NCBI RefSeq assembly: GCF_001547755.1 | Contig: NZ_AP013042.1 | Span: 930,001-994,000, forward strand | DNA from: an endosymbiont of Bathymodiolus septemdierum str. Myojin knoll | Lineage (GTDB): Bacteria; Pseudomonadota; Gammaproteobacteria; PS1; Pseudothioglobaceae | Direction of reading: 5' to 3' | Length of the DNA: 64,000 bases | Part shown: in pieces, positions 29,653 through 37,825 of the stretch | Numbering within the stretch: position 1 is the first letter of the stretch | How the letters are laid out: each line of letters starts with the position of its first letter | Notes under the pieces: generated by a model | The model's database searches: none | What the model saw: only the letters and a program-made list of their open reading frames with translations | Told to the model about the DNA's origin: nothing | Translations under genes and position numbers: made by a program

Positions 29653-29682
29653 ATCTAAAAAATCCAATTATTACTTACGAAC

Positions 29683-29712
29683 CTAAGCCGGGCTTAGGTA
29701 AGCCGGGCTTAG
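29683..29712. repeat. REP palindrome, copy 3 (arm variant)
   Basis: CTAAGCCGGGCTTA, GG, TAAGCCGGGCTTAG. A C-to-G change in the left arm makes the two arms direct repeats of the same short palindrome rather than fully complementary. It lies between the convergent DUF455 and DUF3530-like genes. Confidence 0.8.
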
Positions 29713-29719
29713 TTGCTAC

Positions 29720-30619
29720 CTATAGCGCATTCAACCAATCGCCCACTTTATTAATTAAGCCCTGTATAGCCTTATCGTTTTTATAATAATGATCTGCCTC
29801 TTTAACAATCATTTGCCTAGATTTTTTATTATCTGCTAGTCTGATTAACGCCAACCTATCGGTTGCTAATTTTCTAACACCGGAAAAATCTGCATCTGCA
29901 TAAATATCTAAAATCGGCACCCGCATTTTATAAAATGGAAATTCATTTATCATTTTTTGTCTATAATCTGTTGCCCCTATGCCGATACCAACAAAGCCTT
30001 TGATTTTATCATCACCATATTTATCAAAATAACTCATTGCCATATGTGCACCACAACCATGGGCAACGATGACAATATTGGTCACACCCTTCTTTTTATA
30101 AAACGCAATCGCCGCATCAATGCGTTCGTGCGAGTAAGGAAAAATTGGCACATAGTCATAATATTTTGCATGTTTATTCAATACCGGCATTTGCACAGAT
30201 AAAGTATGCCAGCCCTTTTCCGTTAATCCAACCCGCAATGGTTTAATCGTGTCACCCCAATTAGGATGATGCCCACGGTTGTGCAAAATAATTACACCGC
30301 CTTTTGGCTTATCCGATTCGCTTTCCATGTAAATTGAAAAAACCTCTCTGCCTTTTTTAAGGGGTAAAAATTCCACATCACCTTCTATTACCGAATCCTC
30401 AATCTGGCTAACGACGCGCCTTTCCCTGGCAAAATCAGGTTCAACACCAACAAATTGATTAAAATTAGCGCGTAATGTATTAGGATCAAAGCCATTAAAC
30501 ATTGGTAATTTTGGTGCATTTGTCATCCCTGGAATACTAGGCATCCATGATGGCATTGAAAAAGATGCGAAGACACCTTGTGTCAACAGTAAACTTGCTA
30601 GTAGTAATATTTTTTTCAT
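29720..30619 (-). CDS. DUF3530-like alpha/beta-hydrolase-fold exported protein
   Basis: This 299-residue protein has a signal peptide (MKKILLLASLLLTQGVFA). The body has the alpha/beta-hydrolase pattern: GGVIILHNRGHHPNW (oxyanion strand), VIVAHGCGAHMA at the nucleophile elbow, IYADADFSG and EADHYY near the acid and His positions. The elbow has Cys where the nucleophile Ser is expected, so hydrolase activity is uncertain. It overlaps the upstream Sel1 gene by one base. The function is unknown; the envelope location is inferred from the signal peptide. Confidence 0.72.
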   Translation of the reverse strand: MKKILLLASLLLTQGVFASFSMPSWMPSIPGMTNAPKLPMFNGFDPNTLRANFNQFVGVEPDFARERRVVSQIEDSVIEGDVEFLPLKKGREVFSIYMESESDKPKGGVIILHNRGHHPNWGDTIKPLRVGLTEKGWHTLSVQMPVLNKHAKYYDYVPIFPYSHERIDAAIAFYKKKGVTNIVIVAHGCGAHMAMSYFDKYGDDKIKGFVGIGIGATDYRQKMINEFPFYKMRVPILDIYADADFSGVRKLATDRLALIRLADNKKSRQMIVKEADHYYKNDKAIQGLINKVGDWLNAL

Positions 30620-31152
30620 TATTTTTTCTCCTTTAATGCCTCTAATGCGGCTTGCGCCTGAGGGTGTTTATTTTTACTTGCTTGTTGAAACCAATAAATC
30701 GCCCGCTTCCTCTTCTTTTGCTCTAAAAATAACGATGCCAAATTAAACTGCGCATATTCATCGTTCAAATTCGCCGCTATTAGCCACCACTTTTGCGCTT
30801 GCTTTATATTACCTTGTTGATAATAGAGCATTGCCAATTCGCTTTGTGCATACGACAACCCTTGTTTGGCAGCTTTTTCAAACCACACAAACGCCCGCTT
30901 TTTATCTTTTTCCACACCCAGCCCATGCAAGTAACTCAATCCAATATTATTTTGAGCTGCGCTATGCCCTACATCGGCAGCACGAAGCATATATCTAAAA
31001 GCTTCGTCATTGCGTTTTCGCTGCGAGTAATCGTAGCCAATTTTATACCACAAGTCTGCACGCGTATCAGCGGCAACCGATAGCGACGACATTATGAAAA
31101 TGAAAAAAAAGGGCGCTAACAGCACCCTTTTTTCCTTTAATAAAACAATCAA
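30619..31152 (-). CDS. Exported Sel1/TPR-repeat protein
   Basis: This 177-residue protein has a signal peptide of about 27 residues followed by four to five Sel1-like repeats (for example AAQNNIGLSYLHGLGVEKDKK, SYAQSELAMLYYQQGN and EYAQFNLASLF). Such repeats scaffold protein-protein contacts. The start at 31152 is preferred because it supplies the signal peptide. It lies 3 bases after the lipoprotein rhodanese stop, and a terminator-like hairpin falls inside its signal-peptide codons. Confidence 0.8.
   Translation of the reverse strand: MIVLLKEKRVLLAPFFFIFIMSSLSVAADTRADLWYKIGYDYSQRKRNDEAFRYMLRAADVGHSAAQNNIGLSYLHGLGVEKDKKRAFVWFEKAAKQGLSYAQSELAMLYYQQGNIKQAQKWWLIAANLNDEYAQFNLASLFLEQKKRKRAIYWFQQASKNKHPQAQAALEALKEKK
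31103..31136 (-). terminator. Terminator-like hairpin inside the Sel1 signal-peptide codons
   Basis: On the minus strand AAAAAAGGGTGCT, loop GTT, AGCGCCCTTTTTT (with one G-U pair) is followed by further T residues. It starts about 20 bases after the lipoprotein rhodanese stop and lies within codons for about residues 7-16 of the Sel1 protein. It could terminate the rhodanese transcript and limit expression of the genes downstream. Confidence 0.6.
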
Positions 31153-31155
31153 AGA

Positions 31156-31809
31156 TTACTTACCAACGGTACTAAGTCCTAATGAATGCCATGCATTCAT
31201 ACCTTCACGATAGTACTTTAACTTGCTATCAGGATAACCTAACGAAAGTAGTGCTCTAATCGCTGCAGGTGATTGACCACACCATAGTCCATTGCAGAAC
31301 AAGTACAAAGTCTTAGCATTGCTAAAGTTAAACACACCGTCTTGCTCAGTAACACCAAACTTGCCAGTTAGGATTTCCATCACTGCATCTGGGTCTTTAG
31401 CAACTGCTTTAGAATTTAACTTGTTAAATGGAATATTAACTGCACCTTTGATTGTGCCACCTTTTTTAGCGGTAGTCCAAACTGGAGTACGAGCGTCAAT
31501 TACCATAATGTTAGCACCATTATTCATATCACGAATAGCATGAATAATATCCAACTCTGTTACCGTATCTACTTTCGCAGGCCAAAACGGATGTGATGGC
31601 TGAATACAGAATGGTGGGCAAGGACGCGAAGTCTTTGCAAACGCTGGGTGAATAGTAGCCTTGGTGTTTTGATTGCGAGAAATACCCGCAACTTCATGCA
31701 CGCCTTTAACAATAGCAACTTTGCCTTTTATGGCACTCTTGGTCCCTGTGTCGCCACAAGCTGTTAAGAATAAAGCTGTTATCGCAATCAATAATAACTT
31801 AATTTTCAC
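31156..31809 (-). CDS. Rhodanese-domain lipoprotein
   Basis: This 217-residue protein has a lipoprotein signal peptide with lipobox LTAC (Cys18), then a segment with PCPPFC, then a rhodanese domain (about 85-215) with active-site loop CNGLWCGQSP. Rhodaneses transfer sulfane sulfur, for example from thiosulfate; an envelope form would fit a sulfur-oxidising lifestyle, but the substrate is not shown. It is paralogous to the next gene upstream (31880-32518), nearly identical over the mature domain but with a different export signal. Gly after Cys18 suggests outer-membrane sorting. Confidence 0.85.
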   Translation of the reverse strand: MKIKLLLIAITALFLTACGDTGTKSAIKGKVAIVKGVHEVAGISRNQNTKATIHPAFAKTSRPCPPFCIQPSHPFWPAKVDTVTELDIIHAIRDMNNGANIMVIDARTPVWTTAKKGGTIKGAVNIPFNKLNSKAVAKDPDAVMEILTGKFGVTEQDGVFNFSNAKTLYLFCNGLWCGQSPAAIRALLSLGYPDSKLKYYREGMNAWHSLGLSTVGK

Positions 31810-31828
31810 AATAATCTCCTATGAATTA

Positions 31829-31862
31829 CAAAAAAAATAGGGCAGTTATAAAATCTGCCCTA
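31829..31862 (-). terminator. Intrinsic terminator between the rhodanese genes
   Basis: On the minus strand TAGGGCAG, a 9-base loop, CTGCCCTA is followed by eight T residues. It follows the stop of the soluble rhodanese gene and precedes the lipoprotein copy. Confidence 0.8.
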
Positions 31863-31879
31863 TGTTCGAAAAACTAAAT

Positions 31880-32518
31880 TTATTTACCAACAGTACTAAG
31901 ACCTAATGAATGCCATGCATTCATACCAGAACGGTAATATTTAAGTTTAGACTCAGGATAACCTAAAGAAAGTAACGCTCTAATCGCTGCAGGTGATTGA
32001 CCACACCATAGACCATTACAGAACAAATACAAAGTCTTCGCTTTAGTAAAGTTAAAGATGCCATCTTGCTCAGTAACGCCAAATTTACCCGTTAAAATGT
32101 CCATTACTGCGTCTGGGTCTTTAGCAACTGCTTTAGAATTTAACTTGTTAAATGGAATATTAACTGCACCTTTGATGGTCCCACCTTTCTTCGCGGTAGT
32201 CCAAACTGGGGTACGAGCGTCAATAACCATAATGTTAGCACCTTTATTCATATCACGAACAGCGTGAATAATATCTAGCTCACTGACTGTGTCAACTGCT
32301 GCCGGTGCAAACGGATTTGTCGGCTGAATACAAAACGGTGGACAAGGACGCGAAGTCTTTGCGAACGCCGGATGAATAGTTGCTTTGTTATCTTGGTTAC
32401 GACTAATACCCGCAACTTCCATAACGCCTTTAACGATACCAACTGGCTTAGCTGTTACAGCCGTTGATGCTAACAATGCTACTGATGCAGCACTTACTAC
32501 TAATGTTTTAAGTTTCAT
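31880..32518 (-). CDS. Periplasmic rhodanese-domain protein
   Basis: This 212-residue protein has a cleavable Sec signal (MKLKTLVVSAASVALLASTAVTA) in place of the lipobox of its paralogue. The mature part repeats the PCPPFC segment and the rhodanese loop CNGLWCGQSP. It probably is a soluble periplasmic sulfurtransferase. The two copies therefore place the same domain in two envelope compartments. The terminator between them suggests partly separate expression. Confidence 0.85.
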   Translation of the reverse strand: MKLKTLVVSAASVALLASTAVTAKPVGIVKGVMEVAGISRNQDNKATIHPAFAKTSRPCPPFCIQPTNPFAPAAVDTVSELDIIHAVRDMNKGANIMVIDARTPVWTTAKKGGTIKGAVNIPFNKLNSKAVAKDPDAVMDILTGKFGVTEQDGIFNFTKAKTLYLFCNGLWCGQSPAAIRALLSLGYPESKLKYYRSGMNAWHSLGLSTVGK

Positions 32519-32545
32519 CTTATTTTTTCCTCTTTTTTATATATA

Positions 32546-32570
32546 AAAATGACTCACCATGAGTCGTTAT
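32546..32570 (-). terminator. Weak terminator-like hairpin after the small acidic protein
   Basis: On the minus strand GACTC, ATGGT, GAGTC is followed by ATTTTTATA. The stem is short, so this may be an incomplete terminator or an attenuator ahead of the rhodanese gene. Confidence 0.4.
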
Positions 32571-32618
32571 TGGTAGCTCCCCCGTAATGTAGAACTACAA
32601 ATTCGTTGTTAATCTTGT

Positions 32619-32855
32619 TTAATCGCAGCTTGGCTCTTCTTCTAAATTATGCTGCGCATAATAATCAACCACGCAAACCTCGCGCTTGTCATCATCGTCA
32701 ATATCTTCGCAACGCACTTTTGCGCCATCTCTAACCGCTTGCATTTGTGCCTCAGTTGCCTCATCACCCAAAGCAGCAACGCCATCTTGTGCATCTGCTA
32801 ATACAGTAAAGTTTAATGCGAATGCCAATCCAAATAATAAAACTAATTTTTTCAT
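32619..32855 (-). CDS. Small acidic exported cysteine-containing protein
   Basis: This 78-residue protein has a signal peptide (MKKLVLLFGLAFALNFTVLA). The mature part of about 58 residues is strongly acidic (EDIDDDDKREVC) and holds three cysteines (in VRCED, EVCVV and PSCD). I do not recognise a family. It lies upstream of the two rhodanese genes on the same strand and is probably periplasmic. The cysteines could form a disulfide or bind metal, but nothing in the sequence decides this. Confidence 0.7.
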   Translation of the reverse strand: MKKLVLLFGLAFALNFTVLADAQDGVAALGDEATEAQMQAVRDGAKVRCEDIDDDDKREVCVVDYYAQHNLEEEPSCD

Positions 32856-32951
32856 CGTTACCCCTAGGTGTTTATTTAATTAAAGATACCCCATTATTCA
32901 CAAATAAAATCACTTTGCAAGTCTATCTATATTTGTTAATATTACGATATT

Positions 32952-33389
32952 CTAATGGAATTCATTCATCGCCTGATTGGCTAATAAATCCGCCATGTCA
33001 TTACCTTTATCGTCACTATGCCCTTTCACCCAATGCCAATTAACTGAATATTTTGCGTTTAATGTGTCAAGTTTTTGCCATAAGTCCACATTTTTTACAA
33101 GTCTTTTGCCTGCTGTTTTCCAATTCTTCTTCTTCCAATTGACAATCCAATCGTTAATACCATTCATTACATATTTCGAATCGGTATATAAATCTACCTC
33201 AATTTCGTCAGATTTTAACGCTTCCAGTGCTTTGATTGCCGCTGTGAGTTCCATGCGATTATTGGTCGTGTCTTTTTCTGCGCCTTTAAGTTTTTTTTCT
33301 GCGCCTTTATACCTTAACCAAACGCCCCAACCACCCACACCTGGATTGCCACGGCATCCGCCATCTGTGTATATCAATATCTTATTCAT
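32952..33389 (-). CDS. rnhA: Ribonuclease HI
   Basis: This 145-residue enzyme degrades RNA in RNA-DNA hybrids. The active-site carboxylates lie in [11 protein letters not shown] (Asp9), [12 protein letters not shown] (Glu), [13 protein letters not shown] (Asp) and the C-terminal [16 protein letters not shown]. The length fits E. coli RNase HI. It overlaps the upstream amidotransferase gene by 8 bases and so is coupled to it. It lacks the usual dnaQ neighbour, which is at 3370. Confidence 0.95.
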   Translation of the reverse strand: MNKILIYTDGGCRGNPGVGGWGVWLRYKGAEKKLKGAEKDTTNNRMELTAAIKALEALKSDEIEVDLYTDSKYVMNGINDWIVNWKKKNWKTAGKRLVKNVDLWQKLDTLNAKYSVNWHWVKGHSDDKGNDMADLLANQAMNEFH

Positions 33390-35142
33390 CTATATTTACC
33401 TGTAACCAATATTCTAATAGTGCTAAGTGCCAAAGTCGAGAACCATTAAGTGCTGTCATATATTGCTCAGGTTGATTAATCACTTTTTGTACAAAATCTT
33501 GATTATAAACCCCTCTATTAATACATTGACTGGAATTCAAAATATCGGACATAAATTCTAAAAACTCACCGCGTACATATTTCAACGCAGGCATTGGAAA
33601 ATACCCTTTTTTTCTGTCAATTACACTGTCAGGCAATAATCCACGAGCGATTTTTTTTAGTGGATACTTACCCTCTTCTTGCATTTTTAACGCAGTCGGC
33701 ATACTCAGTGCATGCTCTACTAATGCGGCATCCATAAACGGTACGCGTGCCTCTAAACCCCACGCCATAGTCATGTTATCAACGCGTTTAACTGGGTCAT
33801 CAACCACCAATCGAGTAATGTCAGTGCGGAATACTTTGTCCATAAATTCATCAGCATTGGCTTTGGCAAATTCTTTGTTGAGCCATTCTTGCGTGTGGTC
33901 ACCCGTATGGTATTGCGTATTCACAGTCTGCAAATATTCTTCATAAGGTCTATCGACATAATGCTTGGCAAAGCGTTCAAATTCACTGCCTGATTCCTTT
34001 AACATCCGCGGATACCAAAAATAGCCCGAGAACGCTTCATCAGCCCCCTGTCCTGATAATACTACTTTAATATGCTTTGATACCTGTTCGGACAATAGAT
34101 AAAACGCCACTGCATCCTGTCCTACCATCGGCTCCGCCATATTTGCCACCGCCTCGCCCAATCGTGGCAAGACTTGTGAGTTGCTAATAACATATTTTTC
34201 GTGCCTGGTATTAAATTGCTTTACAATCTGGTCAGAATATTCAAATTCTGATCCTGCTTCATCATCAATGTCTTCAAAGCCAATGGAAAAAGTGCGAATA
34301 TCTTGGTGCCCTGCCTCACTCAAAAGCCCAACCAATAAAGAAGAATCTAACCCACCTGAGAGCAAAACCCCAATCGGCACATCAGTAGCCAACATTCTTT
34401 TGTCGACGGCTTTAATCAATAATTCTCGGGTTTTTTCTAGGTATTCTTCGTTACTCAACCCTGTTCTTTGCGCCTTTGGCTGCCAATAAGTTTTTTCCGT
34501 AATTACACCTTGTGCGTCAATCATCAGCGTCGTTGCAGGTTTGATTTTATTCACCCCATTAAGAATGGTATTCGGTGCAGGTACCACACCATGTAAAGAC
34601 AATTGCTGCTGTAACGCCACCGAATTAATCTCCGTATCCACGCCAATTGCCACCAATGCTTGCGTGTTAGAAGCAAAACTAAATGCATCACTGGTTAAAT
34701 TAAAATACAACGGCTTAATCCCCATTCTATCGCGCGCCACAAACAACTGCTCACCGTCCCAAATAGAAAATGCAAACATGCCATCAAGATGTTTAACGCA
34801 ATCTTGACCCCAATAATGATAGGCTTTAAGTATCACCTCAGTATCTGAGGTAGAAAAAAACACATAACCCTGTTTAATCAAATCTCGTCGCAAGGACTGG
34901 TAGTTATAAATCGTGCCATTAAACACCAGGGTCAAGCCCAGCGTCTCATCCACCATCGGCTGATGGGCATGATTAGATAAATCGATAATACTCAATCGCC
35001 GATGCCCAAAGCCCAGTGTTTTGTCCTGCCACACACCCTCATCATCAGGACCACGACGAGCAATCTTTTTCATCATCGTTTTTAAATCATTCGTCTGCAC
35101 TGCCCGATTATCGAATCTTAATTGTCCACAAATTCCGCACAT
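33382..35142 (-). CDS. Asparagine-synthase-type amidotransferase resembling the NAGGN type
   Basis: This 586-residue protein begins with the class II glutaminase domain (Cys2 in [14 protein letters not shown]; about 1-190), followed by the ATP-pyrophosphatase synthetase domain ([27 protein letters not shown]). Overall pattern, including [23 protein letters not shown] and [15 protein letters not shown], reads like N-acetylglutaminylglutamine amidotransferase (TIGR03104 type) rather than housekeeping AsnB. That enzyme makes the osmolyte NAGGN, normally with an adjacent ngg synthetase, which is not here. Plain asparagine synthetase remains possible. The start codon follows from the required Cys2. 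Confidence 0.8.
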   Translation of the reverse strand: MCGICGQLRFDNRAVQTNDLKTMMKKIARRGPDDEGVWQDKTLGFGHRRLSIIDLSNHAHQPMVDETLGLTLVFNGTIYNYQSLRRDLIKQGYVFFSTSDTEVILKAYHYWGQDCVKHLDGMFAFSIWDGEQLFVARDRMGIKPLYFNLTSDAFSFASNTQALVAIGVDTEINSVALQQQLSLHGVVPAPNTILNGVNKIKPATTLMIDAQGVITEKTYWQPKAQRTGLSNEEYLEKTRELLIKAVDKRMLATDVPIGVLLSGGLDSSLLVGLLSEAGHQDIRTFSIGFEDIDDEAGSEFEYSDQIVKQFNTRHEKYVISNSQVLPRLGEAVANMAEPMVGQDAVAFYLLSEQVSKHIKVVLSGQGADEAFSGYFWYPRMLKESGSEFERFAKHYVDRPYEEYLQTVNTQYHTGDHTQEWLNKEFAKANADEFMDKVFRTDITRLVVDDPVKRVDNMTMAWGLEARVPFMDAALVEHALSMPTALKMQEEGKYPLKKIARGLLPDSVIDRKKGYFPMPALKYVRGEFLEFMSDILNSSQCINRGVYNQDFVQKVINQPEQYMTALNGSRLWHLALLEYWLQVNIDE

Positions 35143-35190
35143 AGGTTTAATGAAAATGTAAAATAGGTTATTTTATCGCTAATTCAAGCA

Positions 35191-36591
35191 ATGACTTACA
35201 CACTTTACGACAAATTAATGAATGCACATATTGTGCGCGAAGACGATACCGGTACACTTATTTATATTGACCGCCAACTGATTCATGAAGTTACTTCTCC
35301 TCAAGCCTTTGAGGGTTTACAAATGGCGGGCAGAAAACCGTGGCGATTAAAGGCAAACTTAGCTGTGCCTGACCACAATGTGCCAACGACCGAACGCTTG
35401 TCGGGTGTGAGTGGCATTAAAGATCCGATTTCTAAATTACAAATTGAAACTCTGGATAAGAATTGCGATACTTTCGGCATCGATGAAATCACCATGAATG
35501 ATATTCGTCAAGGTATCGTCCATGTGGTCGGCCCCGAACAAGGTGCTACCCTACCTGGTATGAGTATCGTCTGTGGTGACTCACACACTTCAACACATGG
35601 TGCCCTCGGTGCGCTTGCATTCGGTATCGGTACTTCTGAAGTTGAGCATGTTTTGGCAACAGGCTGTCTATGGCAGTCTAAATCTAAAAACCTAAATATT
35701 GAAATCACTGGCACATTAAATCAATATGTGAGCGCCAAAGATATTGCCCTATATGTCATCGGTAAAATCGGCACTGCAGGTGGCACAGGTTTTGCAATTG
35801 AATTCACTGGCAACACCATTCAAAATTTATCCATTGAAGGTAGGATGACTTTGTGTAATATGGCAATCGAAGCGGGTGCACGCGTGGGCATGGTCGCTGT
35901 AGATGACAAAACCATTGACTATGTCAAAGGTCGTCCAATGGCGCCAACAGGTAAAGAGTGGGATAAAGCTGTTGAATACTGGAAAACCTTACACTCAGAC
36001 AAAGGTGCTTTTTTTGATAAAACTATTCGTTTTGATGCTGCCAATATTAAGCCCCAAGTCACTTGGGGCACTTCCCCAGAAATGGTTGTCGCTATTGATG
36101 AGTGTGTGCCCAATCCAAAAAATGCCAAAAGCGATGTACAGAAAACCAGTTGGGAAAATGCGTTATCCTACACACATCTAAAAGCCGACATCAAAATCAC
36201 TGATATTAAAATCGACAAAGTTTTTATTGGCTCTTGCACCAACGCTCGTATTGAAGATTTACGCATTGCCGCTAAAGTTGCAAAAGGCAAGCGCATCGCT
36301 GATAATATCAAACTTGCCTTAGTAGTGCCTGGATCGGGTTTAATCAAACAACAAGCTGAAAAAGAAGGTTTAGATAAAATTTTTATTGAAGCGGGTTTTG
36401 AATGGCGTGAAGCAGGCTGTTCAATGTGCTTAGCAATGAACGCCGACAAATTAGAGGTGGGTGAACGCTGCGCCTCTACTTCTAATCGCAACTTTGAAGG
36501 TCGTCAGGGTCAAGGCTCGTTTACCCATTTAGTTAGTCCCGCTATTGCCACCGCTAGCGCTATTGCTGGTCATTTTTCGGAGATTAAATAA
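35191..36591 (+). CDS. leuC: 3-isopropylmalate dehydratase, large subunit
   Basis: This 466-residue aconitase-family subunit isomerises 2- to 3-isopropylmalate in leucine synthesis. It begins with KLMNAHIV and has [32 protein letters not shown] and the [4Fe-4S] ligands in [12 protein letters not shown] and [10 protein letters not shown]. The leuD ATG overlaps its stop by one base. It is divergent from the amidotransferase gene across 48 bases. No leuA or leuB is visible nearby. Confidence 0.96.
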   Translation: MTYTLYDKLMNAHIVREDDTGTLIYIDRQLIHEVTSPQAFEGLQMAGRKPWRLKANLAVPDHNVPTTERLSGVSGIKDPISKLQIETLDKNCDTFGIDEITMNDIRQGIVHVVGPEQGATLPGMSIVCGDSHTSTHGALGALAFGIGTSEVEHVLATGCLWQSKSKNLNIEITGTLNQYVSAKDIALYVIGKIGTAGGTGFAIEFTGNTIQNLSIEGRMTLCNMAIEAGARVGMVAVDDKTIDYVKGRPMAPTGKEWDKAVEYWKTLHSDKGAFFDKTIRFDAANIKPQVTWGTSPEMVVAIDECVPNPKNAKSDVQKTSWENALSYTHLKADIKITDIKIDKVFIGSCTNARIEDLRIAAKVAKGKRIADNIKLALVVPGSGLIKQQAEKEGLDKIFIEAGFEWREAGCSMCLAMNADKLEVGERCASTSNRNFEGRQGQGSFTHLVSPAIATASAIAGHFSEIK

Positions 36592-37205
36592 TGAATAAAT
36601 TTACTACTTTAACTTCCATTGCTGTACCCCTTGATAGAGCAAATGTGGATACCGATGCAATTATCCCTAAGCAATTTTTAAAATCAATTAAACGCTCAGG
36701 TTTCGGCGTTAATCTTTTTGATGAATGGCGTTATTTAGACCACGGGGAGGTGGGAATGGATAATTCCAAGCGCCCTATTAATAAAGATTTTGTTTTGAAT
36801 AATCCAAAATACGAGGGTGCACAGATATTATTAGCACGGGAGAATTTTGGTTGTGGATCATCACGAGAACATGCACCATGGGCATTATCAGATTATGGGT
36901 TTCGCGTCATTATTGCACCAAGTTTTGCAGATATTTTTTACAATAACTGCTTTAAAAATGGCATTTTGCCAATTGTTCAAAATAATACGGTGATGGATGT
37001 GTTATTTTCTTTTGATGGAAAAATTAGCATTGATTTAGACAAGCAAAGCATCGTAGCAAATGGTGAAAAATACACTTTTGAAGTGGATACTGAACGAAAA
37101 AGACGCTTAATAAATGGGCTTGATGACATCGGTTTAACCTTGCAATATGAAGATGATATCAAAACCTTTGAAAGAAATTACTTCAGCAAATACAGCTGGT
37201 TATGA
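36591..37205 (+). CDS. leuD: 3-isopropylmalate dehydratase, small subunit
   Basis: This 204-residue swivel-domain partner of LeuC has the family motifs [33 protein letters not shown] and [11 protein letters not shown]. It is translationally coupled to leuC (TAATG) and to ruvA (ATGA overlap at 37202), giving a tight leuC-leuD-ruvA transcript. The pairing of ruvA with leucine genes is not the classical ruvC-ruvA-ruvB arrangement. Confidence 0.96.
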   Translation: MNKFTTLTSIAVPLDRANVDTDAIIPKQFLKSIKRSGFGVNLFDEWRYLDHGEVGMDNSKRPINKDFVLNNPKYEGAQILLARENFGCGSSREHAPWALSDYGFRVIIAPSFADIFYNNCFKNGILPIVQNNTVMDVLFSFDGKISIDLDKQSIVANGEKYTFEVDTERKRRLINGLDDIGLTLQYEDDIKTFERNYFSKYSWL

Positions 37206-37789
37206 TTGGAAAACTCACAGGCACGATTTTAGAAAAAAACCAACCTGAACTTCTTTTAGAAGTCGGTGGTATTGGCTATGAGATTTTGTGCCCGATGTCA
37301 AGTTTTTATGCAATGGGCAACGAGGTGAATATTTCACTTTACACGCATCTTAGCGTTAAAGAAGACTCACACACCTTGTATGGTTTCATCACAAAAGATG
37401 AAAAAACCATTTTTAGAGAGCTCATCAGAGTAAATGGCGTTGGACCAAAGGTTGCTTTGGCAATTTTGTCACATTTAGATATTGGTTCCTTAATGAGTGC
37501 GGTTGCAAATGACGATGATGTATTATTGGCTAAAACACCAGGCATTGGTAAGAAAACGGCACAAAAGCTCATTGTAGAGCTCAAAGACCGCCTGGCAAAA
37601 CTCAATCTTATTAAAGCAAGTAATCAAGCGACAACGATTAACAACAAAAATCCAAATAGCAATCAAGCCTTAGCTGCCTTGCAATCTCTTGGATTTAAAG
37701 TCAAAGAAGCAGAGAAAATGATTGCTAGCGTTAGCGGCGATAGTCTTTCAACCGAAGAACTAATTCGTCACGCTTTGCAAAATAAATAA
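37202..37789 (+). CDS. ruvA: Holliday junction branch migration protein RuvA
   Basis: This 195-residue protein has an N-terminal OB domain ([28 protein letters not shown]), helix-hairpin-helix motifs ([33 protein letters not shown]) and a C-terminal RuvB-binding domain ([13 protein letters not shown]). It binds four-way junctions and loads RuvB. ruvB and ruvC are not in this window. A REP follows 4 bases after its stop, between it and the convergent RND gene. Confidence 0.95.
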   Translation: MIGKLTGTILEKNQPELLLEVGGIGYEILCPMSSFYAMGNEVNISLYTHLSVKEDSHTLYGFITKDEKTIFRELIRVNGVGPKVALAILSHLDIGSLMSAVANDDDVLLAKTPGIGKKTAQKLIVELKDRLAKLNLIKASNQATTINNKNPNSNQALAALQSLGFKVKEAEKMIASVSGDSLSTEELIRHALQNK

Positions 37790-37793
37790 TCAA

Positions 37794-37825
37794 CCTAAGC
37801 CCGGCTTAGGTAAGCCGGGCTTAGG
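37794..37825. repeat. REP palindrome, copy 4
   Basis: CCTAAGCCCGGCTTA, GG, TAAGCCGGGCTTAGG: perfect arms. The right arm contains the stop codon of the convergent RND gene (37821-37823), so the last codons of that gene come from the repeat. Confidence 0.9.

Noticed and set aside
31156-32518. The two rhodanese genes as an assembly duplication
   Set aside because: They differ in signal peptides, intergenic sequence and many synonymous sites, so they are true paralogues.
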